Positions 42,938 to 49,716 of a DNA stretch of 64,000 bases are shown here, piece by piece. The stretch's first letter is position 1. Each line of letters begins with the position of its first letter. The notes beneath the pieces were generated by a model. The model had not been told where the DNA came from and searched no databases. It saw only the letters and a program-made list of their open reading frames with translations. This stretch comes from Dyadobacter sp. 3J3 (GTDB lineage Bacteria > Bacteroidota > Bacteroidia > Cytophagales > Spirosomataceae), in contig NZ_VTOL01000007.1 in assembly GCF_009801115.1 (NCBI RefSeq), positions 248,001-312,000 on the forward strand, read 5' to 3'. A program made the position numbers and the translations under genes.

Positions 42938-43133
42938 TTTGATTTCAAGCAGGAGTACAAACAGATTTTATTAGTAAATCCTCAATTTATTGAGAAAAAA
43001 ACGGTCGTTACAGTGTTTACGTCCCTTGGAATTACTATGTACTTACACTTTTGTTCAGAAAGTCGTCCGGCCATATTGCAAGTTAAAATTGTCGTTGTTA
43101 TCGAAACCTACCATTCACTAACTCAAAAGCATC

Positions 43134-46100
43134 ATGACAAAATCGTTACCATTTAGTGTCAGGTTTGTAATTCTTGTAGCCATTTGCTGTTTCCTGACGA
43201 ATATATTATTCGCCCAGCAAAAAACCATTTCAGGCCGCGTTATCGCAACCGAGGACGGAGCCGGACTTCCAGGTGTTAGTATTGTCGTAAAAGGTACCAA
43301 TGTTGGGGCAATAACAGGAGCTGACGGTACTTACAAATTGGCCGTACCAGGCGAAAAATCGATATTATCTTTTTCTTTTGTTGGCTTTGCTACACAGGAA
43401 AAAACGGTGGGGACTTCGGGCACAATCGATATATCCCTTGAAAGTGATACCAAACAATTTTCGGAACTGGTCGTAATCGGTTCACGGAATTCATCACGTA
43501 CCAAACTGGATACGCCAGCGCCGGTGGATGTAATTTCAGTAGCAAAAATATCTCAAAACATGCCCCAGACGGAATTAGGCCAACTCTTGAAACAAGTTGC
43601 TCCGTCGTTCAACTCACTTAAAATACCAGGAGGCGACCTTGCCTCACACGTAGATGCTGTGCAGCTGCGTAATCAACCCCCTAACCAGACATTAGTTTTA
43701 CTAAACGGAAAACGCCGTCATTCGTCTTCATTGCTTTTGGTAGCAAACAATTCAGGCCCGTCGACAACGGTTGATATGCGTACAATTCCTTTGGCAGCCG
43801 TTGAAAAAGTAGAAATTCTTCGTGATGGTGCCGCAGCTCAGTATGGTTCTGATGCCATCGCCGGTGTGGTGAACATGGAATTGAAAAAAAGTGTAGGTGT
43901 TTTTACAGGGATGTATAACACCGGATTTTATGCAAATGCAGGTTTGGCAAAAAATAAGGATATTGACAAATTTGGCACAGACGGAAAGTTGCAGCAATTC
44001 ATGGGTAACTATGGTTTTGCATTGGGCGACAAAGGTGGATTTATCAACCTTACTTTTGAATTAAGTCAGCAGGGAAAATCAAGTCGCGTTCCGAAAGGCG
44101 GATATAGTGGAGCCGTTTTTGATGACAGCTACCTGAACAACACAAGAAAAGATGAGTACGGCCAGACGATCATTACAAATCCTGAACTGATTGCTAGTCC
44201 GGACAATGCATCACTTAAAACCGATCAGGGATTGCAGGATGCCCGCGGCTTGAAAAAGAAAGATTTCGAAATGATCACCGGTTTGAGCAAGGTAGAAAAC
44301 GGAACGATTTTCATGAACATGGCAATTCCGTTAGGACCCATGAAAGGCAATGAATTTTATGCTTTTGGTGGACTTAATTACCGTAATACATTGAGTGGTT
44401 GTTATTATCGTTTCCCACGTCAGCAGGATCGTTTCTTAAATGACCTTTATCCAAACGGATTTCTGCCTCAGTTGACTTCCAATATTTCTGACAGATCATT
44501 AACAATGGGTGTTAAAGGAAAAGCAGGAATTTTTGATGTTGATTTCAGCAATTCATTCGGAAACAGCAAATTTGGTTTTGGTATGGTGAATACAATGAAC
44601 GCATCTTACGGACCTTCAACACCTACGACGATGCGTCTTGGAGACAACAATTTCATCCAGAACACAACCAACCTGGGATTGACAAAATTATTCGAAAACC
44701 CGGGAAACGGCGCGCTTAAAAGTATCAACGTAGCTTTCGGCGCTGAAATGCGTATCGAAAATTATCAGATCAAGGCTGGTCAGAAAGAATCTTATACCAA
44801 AGGCGATTACGGTACTTTCACGGCTCCTTCTGATAACTACAACTATACAAAAAATGTAAACAAGGATGTAAAATCTGAACAAACCATCAAAACTATTACC
44901 GGTGCAGATTCTACGGTTTATGTTGATTTAATCCTTCCTTACAAAGGTGATAAGGTTGATATTAAAGGATATTCTCCAAACTGCCAGTGCTTCCGTGGAT
45001 TTGCTCCTGAGCAGGAAACAAACGCATTCCGTTCAGTAATGGCCGGTTATGTGGATGTTGAAGTAGACGTTACAAAACGTTTCATGATTGAAGGTGCTGC
45101 CCGCTACGAACATTACAGCGATTTCGGTGGTGTACTTACTGGTAAATTTGCAACCCGTTATTCCATTATTCCGGATAGGTTTGCTGTTCGCGGTTCTATT
45201 AGCACTGGTTTCCGTGCACCAAGTCTTCAGGAATTGTATTATGCACAAACTTCTACTGGTTTTACACCAGGCGGCGTTCCTTTTGATCAGGGATATTTCA
45301 CGAACAACAGTACGGCTGCAAAAGCACTTGGTATTCCAAAATTGAAACAGGAACGTTCTACAAACATCAGTTTCGGTCTTACTTCTCAATTAATTACCGG
45401 ACTTGAAGTAACAGCTGATGCCTATTATATCCATATCAAAGATAAGATCATTCAAACGGGTGGTTTTGGTGGTAGCGTGATCGGTGGTAATTTCAGTAAC
45501 ATTATTACTGCTGATGGTATCGCTCAATTCTTCACCAATGCAGCAGATGTTGAAACAAAAGGTATTGACCTTGTAGCCAATTACCGTGCTGTTGTAGGAA
45601 GAGGTGGACAAATGACTTTCTCTCTTGCGGCAAACTGGAATACGGTTGCATTCACAAAAGTTTATCCTGCTCCGCTTAACATCGGTGCAAATAACACTTT
45701 GCCAACAGATCCTACTTTACGCGCTCAATATCTTTCGGATATCTACCTTAACCGTAGTTCCCGCGGAAGTTTTGAAAGAGGAAATCCTCGTCAGAAATAC
45801 ATCGCTTCAATTGTTTATACAAAAGGACCTTTGTCTGCGATGATCCGCGGCGTTTATTATGGTGGCGTAAATTATTACAGCAATTATCACGAAACCGACG
45901 ACATCACTTCTCCTTATGCAGATTACACATTGGGAGCCCGTGCAACAATGGATTTAAGTGTTAGTTACCAAATCATTAAAGCGCTTCGTGTTTCAATTGG
46001 TGGAGATAATGTTACAAACACTTATCCTACAAAAACACGTGCTGATTTGACAGATTCTGGTCGTTTTGCTTACGATAACTATCAAATGGGATACCAGGGT

Positions 46101-46136
46101 GCATATTACTACGCACGTTTGAGCTTCCAGTTTTAA
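43134..46136 (+). CDS. TonB-dependent outer-membrane receptor
   Basis: The 1000-residue receptor has a signal peptide ending in L-F-A-Q, a carboxypeptidase-regulatory-like domain (residues 30-110), then a plug with V-L-L-N-G-K-R-R-H-S-S-S-L and V-E-K-V-E-I-L-R-D-G-A-A-A-Q-Y-G-S-D-A-I-A-G-V-V-N. This is the TonB plug of siderophore/vitamin-type receptors rather than the SusC pattern. The barrel ends in Y-Y-A-R-L-S-F-Q-F. There is no SusD partner. The long structured leader suggests RNA-level control. A 22-bp-stem terminator follows. The ligand is unknown. Confidence 0.94.
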   Translation: MTKSLPFSVRFVILVAICCFLTNILFAQQKTISGRVIATEDGAGLPGVSIVVKGTNVGAITGADGTYKLAVPGEKSILSFSFVGFATQEKTVGTSGTIDISLESDTKQFSELVVIGSRNSSRTKLDTPAPVDVISVAKISQNMPQTELGQLLKQVAPSFNSLKIPGGDLASHVDAVQLRNQPPNQTLVLLNGKRRHSSSLLLVANNSGPSTTVDMRTIPLAAVEKVEILRDGAAAQYGSDAIAGVVNMELKKSVGVFTGMYNTGFYANAGLAKNKDIDKFGTDGKLQQFMGNYGFALGDKGGFINLTFELSQQGKSSRVPKGGYSGAVFDDSYLNNTRKDEYGQTIITNPELIASPDNASLKTDQGLQDARGLKKKDFEMITGLSKVENGTIFMNMAIPLGPMKGNEFYAFGGLNYRNTLSGCYYRFPRQQDRFLNDLYPNGFLPQLTSNISDRSLTMGVKGKAGIFDVDFSNSFGNSKFGFGMVNTMNASYGPSTPTTMRLGDNNFIQNTTNLGLTKLFENPGNGALKSINVAFGAEMRIENYQIKAGQKESYTKGDYGTFTAPSDNYNYTKNVNKDVKSEQTIKTITGADSTVYVDLILPYKGDKVDIKGYSPNCQCFRGFAPEQETNAFRSVMAGYVDVEVDVTKRFMIEGAARYEHYSDFGGVLTGKFATRYSIIPDRFAVRGSISTGFRAPSLQELYYAQTSTGFTPGGVPFDQGYFTNNSTAAKALGIPKLKQERSTNISFGLTSQLITGLEVTADAYYIHIKDKIIQTGGFGGSVIGGNFSNIITADGIAQFFTNAADVETKGIDLVANYRAVVGRGGQMTFSLAANWNTVAFTKVYPAPLNIGANNTLPTDPTLRAQYLSDIYLNRSSRGSFERGNPRQKYIASIVYTKGPLSAMIRGVYYGGVNYYSNYHETDDITSPYADYTLGARATMDLSVSYQIIKALRVSIGGDNVTNTYPTKTRADLTDSGRFAYDNYQMGYQGAYYYARLSFQF

Positions 46137-46147
46137 AAGTTTTTCAC

Positions 46148-46202
46148 AAAAAAGATTGGCCTGATTAGTGACAGTATGTTACTAATCAGGCCAATCTTTT
46201 TT
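46148..46202. terminator. Bidirectional terminator between convergent genes
   Basis: A perfect 22-bp stem (46148-46169 with 46181-46202) with an 11-base loop, A-run before and T-run after. It serves the TonB receptor (ends 46136) and the oxygenase on the other strand (ends 46210). Confidence 0.95.
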
Positions 46203-46209
46203 AACAATA

Positions 46210-46809
46210 TTATGCTTTTAAAATACAGCAGTTAATAGCAAATCGAAAGTCTTTAAAATCAATCCTTGGAGCGGTTACAGGCCTTACTTCATGCGGGGCA
46301 AAAGAAGGAAAGGCTAATAAAGAATTATTGTGAGGAGAAATATCTATTGATTTTTCCATTCCCCCACCGATGGCGATCGTATGGATTCGCAGATTTCCGC
46401 CTTCAAACTTCTTAGGAAGGCTGTGCAAATAATAAATGGCACTGATCACTCTTGGCTTTCCTGTTTTTCTGTGGACAGCAGTATCAATATGCGGTTTGAA
46501 AAGTGACCCGTCTCCATAACAAACAAATTCTGTTTCAATTTCTCCTGTACTGAATTTAGATATTTTCAAACCATCGATCAATTCCGGTATCCTCTTTCTG
46601 ACATTTTCCTGAATGATACTTTTATAAGGCTCGAAATCTTTTAAAGTTAATGAAATCCGTGATTCCGCTATTTTTGGTATGCCTCTGCTATAAATCACCG
46701 ACTGCTTGAAATCCAGTTGCCTTTTTACAGCATAAGCCAATATTTCAGCATTTAATTCATCACTAAAAAAGTTTTGAATATGCATGTAAGGAAACAATCT
46801 GGCCATCAA
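46210..46809 (-). CDS. 2-oxoglutarate/Fe(II)-dependent oxygenase (P4H-like)
   Basis: The 199-residue protein has the prolyl-4-hydroxylase-like double-stranded helix with iron ligands in P-H-I-D-T (His107, Asp109) and P-H-E-V (His173), and Arg182 placed to bind 2-oxoglutarate. F-V-C-Y-G-D-G-S-L-F-K-P before the first pair and S-A-I-Y-Y-L-H after it are family features. The start codon may be either of two adjacent ATGs. The substrate is unknown; protein or small-molecule hydroxylation are possible. It lies 66 bp upstream of the S24 repressor's stop, but no operator was seen for it. Confidence 0.88.
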   Translation of the reverse strand: MMARLFPYMHIQNFFSDELNAEILAYAVKRQLDFKQSVIYSRGIPKIAESRISLTLKDFEPYKSIIQENVRKRIPELIDGLKISKFSTGEIETEFVCYGDGSLFKPHIDTAVHRKTGKPRVISAIYYLHSLPKKFEGGNLRIHTIAIGGGMEKSIDISPHNNSLLAFPSFAPHEVRPVTAPRIDFKDFRFAINCCILKA

Positions 46810-46875
46810 TAATCTTGTATTTAATAATAACGTTGAGCTAACAAAGGTTTTATACCAATCTGCCGACAGATGAAA

Positions 46876-47637
46876 TTACCTGGCCAGCTTCCTCACCTCC
46901 TCTTTCAATTCCTTCATTTCCTGATGAATATTCTGCAAACTGATATTCGCAGCATTTGTTTCCATATCAAACGTCAGCTTACTATTTACCTGCCATAATT
47001 CCCTGACCTCACTCCTGTCAACCGAGATCGGAGCGTATTCAGGATTTAATGAAATGAGGCTGACAAATGTATTTTTTTCACTTTTCTGTATTTTTTTCAC
47101 GAGGATACTATCCGCCGTCACAATCACATACATCCGGTTATTTTTTACCTCATCCCAGCCTTCCACCGCTTTTCCCACAATCCATTCATCCGATTGTAAA
47201 ACCGGCATCATACTATCTCCATCCACCTGAAATCCGCGAAATGTCGCATTACGATATTCGGGAAGCGGGATACTGAATGCCGGTAAACTTTCAAACCAGC
47301 GCGTATCTCCAAGATTCAGCGGGTATCCGGCCGCGGCCTTTGCGTTCACCATTACAATATTTTCCTCTCCTGCATTATCCACCGTCACAACTTTTGGATT
47401 GATGGCAGCATCCCCTATCCGCAAATATTTTTGTCCGCTTTCACCAAACAACCAGAGCGGGTTAATATTATGCTGCTTCAAAAGCTCTTTAACAACCTGT
47501 CCGGGAATCCGCGTCCGGCCTCTTTCGATGTCGGCCGTCGTCATACTTATACCCAATTGCTCAGCAAATGCAGCCTGCGTCAGGTTCAGTTCTTCCCTTA
47601 TTTGTTTGAAACGTTTACTTTCCTCTTCGATGGGCAT
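46876..47637 (-). CDS. LexA-like repressor: XRE HTH plus S24 self-cleavage domain
   Basis: The 253-residue regulator has an N-terminal HTH (residues 8-58: F-K-Q-I-R-E-E-L-N-L-T-Q-A-A-F-A) and a C-terminal S24 peptidase domain. The likely cleavage site is Ala103-Gly104 (K-A-A-A-G-Y), the catalytic Ser is Ser142 (G-D-S-M-M-P) and Lys is Lys181 or Lys182 (S-I-L-V-K-K). The final 25 residues form a coiled coil (M-K-E-L-K-E-E-V-R-K-L). Such proteins cleave themselves when RecA is activated by DNA damage. It is divergent from dinB, and three GGAA-N3-TTCC-like operators lie between them, so it probably represses itself and dinB. Confidence 0.9.
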   Translation of the reverse strand: MPIEEESKRFKQIREELNLTQAAFAEQLGISMTTADIERGRTRIPGQVVKELLKQHNINPLWLFGESGQKYLRIGDAAINPKVVTVDNAGEENIVMVNAKAAAGYPLNLGDTRWFESLPAFSIPLPEYRNATFRGFQVDGDSMMPVLQSDEWIVGKAVEGWDEVKNNRMYVIVTADSILVKKIQKSEKNTFVSLISLNPEYAPISVDRSEVRELWQVNSKLTFDMETNAANISLQNIHQEMKELKEEVRKLAR

Positions 47638-47674
47638 ATGTCTGGCAAACTTGTACTTAAATGAGTAATCATAT

Positions 47675-47682
47675 CAAAGATA
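47675..47682 (-). promoter_or_regulatory. -7 box of the S24 repressor gene
   Basis: The minus strand reads TATCTTTG, a perfect consensus, about 37 bp before the repressor ATG. The upstream spacer region is occupied by operator 1 (47692-47702), consistent with autorepression. Confidence 0.65.
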
Positions 47683-47691
47683 CAATTTTTT

Positions 47692-47702
47692 GGAATTAAT
47701 CC
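47692..47702. promoter_or_regulatory. Operator 1 (GGAATTAATCC)
   Basis: Near-palindrome of the same type as the two perfect copies downstream, lying between the repressor -7 box and the dinB -33 element. Confidence 0.55.
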
Positions 47703-47703
47703 A

Positions 47704-47734
47704 TTGTTATATCAGGAAATATTCCATAAATTTG
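47704..47734 (+). promoter_or_regulatory. dinB promoter
   Basis: TTG (47704-47706), a 20-bp spacer and TAAATTTG (47727-47734) on the plus strand. Operator 2 lies in the spacer and operator 3 overlaps the end of the -7 box, an ideal arrangement for repression. Confidence 0.75.
47715..47725. promoter_or_regulatory. Operator 2 (GGAAATATTCC)
   Basis: A GGAA-N3-TTCC near-palindrome within the dinB promoter spacer. Operator 3, with the same 11 bases, starts 19 bp further on. Confidence 0.7.
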
Positions 47735-47744
47735 GAAATATTCC
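47734..47744. promoter_or_regulatory. Operator 3 (GGAAATATTCC)
   Basis: Exact second copy of the operator, overlapping the last base of the dinB -7 box and the transcription start area. Confidence 0.7.
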
Positions 47745-47771
47745 ATTGAGCAGTAAAAATTCCAAGTCACC

Positions 47772-49004
47772 ATGGAGCGAACCATACTACATATGGATCT
47801 TGATACATTTTTTGTATCCGTCGAACGTAAAATTGATAGCCGATTAGAGAATAAACCAATTCTCGTTGGAGGTATTGGTGATCGGGGCGTTGTGGCTGCG
47901 TGCAGTTATGAAACACGTCCCTACGGAGTTCATTCGGGTATGCCAATGAAGATGGCTAGAAATCTTTGCCCGGAAGCCATTGTCATTCGGGGTGAAGGAG
48001 GAGTTTATTCAAAACACTCAAAAGAAGTTACTGAAATTATCCGTGAAGCAGTTCCTGTTTTTGAGAAAGCCAGTATTGATGAATTTTATGCTGATTTATC
48101 CGGTATGGATAAATTTTGCTCTTCATCTTATAAAATGGCGCAGGAACTAAGGATGCGTATCAAAAAAGAAGCAGGATTACCTATTTCCTTTGGACTTTCC
48201 GCCAATAAACTGGTTTCAAAAGTAGCCACAGGTACGGCAAAACCAGACAATGAAAGAAAGGTTGAATTTGGAACTGAAAAGTCATTTTTAGCACCCATGC
48301 TCGTCAAAAAGATTCCGATGGTAGGTGATAAAACGAATCAGATCCTTTATAATCTTGGCATAAAACATGTAAGAACGATCCAGGAAATGCCCGTGGAAAT
48401 GATGAGCAAAGTCTTGGGTAAAAATGGTGTTGCACTTTGGAACCGCGCCAATGGAAGAGATGATACGCCTATTATTCCCTTTCACGAGCGAAAGTCAATT
48501 TCCAACGAACGGACTTTCGGAAAAGACACTGGAGATACAAAAAGAATGCGGGAAATGATCCGGGCAATGGCTGAAAACCTGGCATATCAGCTTAGAAACG
48601 GAGAAAAACTAACATCTTGCATTTCTGTCAAAATACGATATGCGGACTTTAATACTTTTTCCAAACAGCTAAAAATCCCATACACATCGGCAGATCATTT
48701 ATTGATACCACAAGTGGAAAAATTATTTGATCAGTTATACAACAGAAGAATGCTGGTAAGGCTGGTAGGCGTCACGTTCAGCGATTTGGCGGGAGGAAAT
48801 TATCAGATTAATTTATTTGACGATTCGGAGGAAAAACTAAACCTGTACCAGGCAATGGATTATTTAAGAAACCGGTACGGTACAGATGATCGAGGAAATG
48901 CAATTGTGAGCTGGGGCACCACCATAGGTATCGCCAACATATCAAGTATGGGAAATCCGTTTAACGGAGAACCGCCGATTATTCCGGCGCATAGGAATGC
49001 ATGA
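47772..49004 (+). CDS. dinB: DNA polymerase IV (Y-family translesion polymerase)
   Basis: The 410-residue polymerase has the catalytic M-D-L-D-T-F-F (Asp9) and S-I-D-E-F-Y-A-D-L (Asp/Glu near 103), the Y-E-T-R-P-Y-G-V-H-S-G-M fingers motif, G-L-S-A-N-K-L-V-S-K-V-A in the palm, and the little-finger domain with S-N-E-R-T-F-G. The C-terminus is longer than E. coli Pol IV (351 residues) and may carry a clamp-binding motif (Q-I-N-L-F, residues near 350). It copies past damaged bases. Its promoter carries operators for the divergent S24 repressor. A short dnaE follows 700 bp downstream on the same strand. Confidence 0.95.
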   Translation: MERTILHMDLDTFFVSVERKIDSRLENKPILVGGIGDRGVVAACSYETRPYGVHSGMPMKMARNLCPEAIVIRGEGGVYSKHSKEVTEIIREAVPVFEKASIDEFYADLSGMDKFCSSSYKMAQELRMRIKKEAGLPISFGLSANKLVSKVATGTAKPDNERKVEFGTEKSFLAPMLVKKIPMVGDKTNQILYNLGIKHVRTIQEMPVEMMSKVLGKNGVALWNRANGRDDTPIIPFHERKSISNERTFGKDTGDTKRMREMIRAMAENLAYQLRNGEKLTSCISVKIRYADFNTFSKQLKIPYTSADHLLIPQVEKLFDQLYNRRMLVRLVGVTFSDLAGGNYQINLFDDSEEKLNLYQAMDYLRNRYGTDDRGNAIVSWGTTIGIANISSMGNPFNGEPPIIPAHRNA

Positions 49005-49016
49005 AGATGGAAGGGA

Positions 49017-49244
49017 TTATTTATAAATTTCTTTTAAATCAGCTACGGTGTAAATGTCATCTTCGTCGTGCAAAAAATCAAACGATTTTGACTCGCTGGC
49101 TATTTTCTGGATTCCTTCAACTAAAATGGAGTCTCCTGATTTGCTCAAAAGAAATCCTGCAAATTTTGAGACCTTTTCTATTTCCCGATCAGAGAGCTTT
49201 GACAAATGGCCTAATACAATTTTTATCAGCGCATTACGTGACAT
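49017..49244 (-). CDS. Small antitoxin-like protein (DUF2281-type), orphan
   Basis: The 75-residue product (starting at ATG 49242-49244; three more residues with the upstream ATG) has a pattern I recall from Bacteroidota antitoxin-like proteins: L-S-D-R-E-I-E-K-V-S-K-F-A-G-F-L-L-S-K, G-I-Q-K-I-A-S-E-S-K-S-F-D-F-L, then D-D-I-Y-T-V-A-D-L-K-E-I-Y-K. The first part is probably the dimer helix and the last the toxin-binding tail. No toxin gene follows: dinB's stop lies 12 bp away on the other strand. It is therefore an orphan or acts on a distant partner. Confidence 0.65.
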   Translation of the reverse strand: MSRNALIKIVLGHLSKLSDREIEKVSKFAGFLLSKSGDSILVEGIQKIASESKSFDFLHDEDDIYTVADLKEIYK

Positions 49245-49287
49245 AGCAATCAAGTTTTTATTAAGACAGTTTAACTACATAAGTCAA

Positions 49288-49587
49288 TTACACTTCATCA
49301 ACTTGCAACGCTTTTATATTATTTAATTCATGAGAACTCGACTGCTGCTCTTCTTCCAGATCAAAATCGTCCTGCAAACCGAGCCAAAACTTGGGAGTAG
49401 TACCAAAATACTTACTAAATCGCAATGCTGTATCAGCAGTAATTCTCCTACGCCCCTTTACGATTTCACTAAAACGGGTTTGAGGAATAGCGGTATCCTT
49501 TGCTAATCTGTAAGCCGAAATACTCAAAGGATTCAAAAATTCCTCTAACAAAATTTCTCCCGGGTGAATATTATTTAACTTTTCCAT
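49288..49587 (-). CDS. higA: HigA-type antitoxin
   Basis: The 99-residue HTH protein has the HigA hallmarks I-H-P-G-E-I-L-L-E-E-F-L, then S-A-Y-R-L-A-K-D-T-A-I-P-Q-T-R-F-S-E-I-V-K-G-R-R-R-I-T-A-D-T-A-L-R-F and F-G-T-T-P-K-F-W-L-G-L-Q. It binds operator DNA and neutralises a HigB RNase. It looks intact, but its toxin gene upstream is reduced to a C-terminal stub. Confidence 0.92.
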   Translation of the reverse strand: MEKLNNIHPGEILLEEFLNPLSISAYRLAKDTAIPQTRFSEIVKGRRRITADTALRFSKYFGTTPKFWLGLQDDFDLEEEQQSSSHELNNIKALQVDEV

Positions 49588-49596
49588 AACCGTTTT

Positions 49597-49690
49597 TTAT
49601 TTATGATAATCTATTATAGCTACTTCAAAAGCATTGCCGTTAAGCCACTTAAAAATAATATACATCTGCGTTAACGACCTAAAAAGGTAA
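49597..49690 (-). pseudogene. higB toxin remnant (C-terminal end only)
   Basis: In the frame ending at 49597 the last about 25 codons read L-T-Q-M-Y-I-I-F-K-W-L-N-G-N-A-F-E-V-A-I-I-D-Y-H-K. This matches the C-terminus typical of HigB/RelE toxins (Y-R-I-C-F-x-W-x-x-G-x-A-x-x-V-E-I-V-D-Y-H). Upstream of that, HigB similarity ends and the sequence becomes the start region of dnaE on the opposite strand. The catalytic part of the toxin is missing. It ends 9 bp before higA, the normal HigBA spacing. Confidence 0.7.
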
Positions 49691-49716
49691 GTATAAAGTT
49701 TAATTCCCCCAAACCC

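Noticed and set aside
42391..43133. Cobalamin or other known riboswitch before the TonB receptor
   Set aside because: No B12 box (GCCACTG) and no consensus of the TPP, FMN or SAM switches could be read; only an unnamed switching structure is supported.
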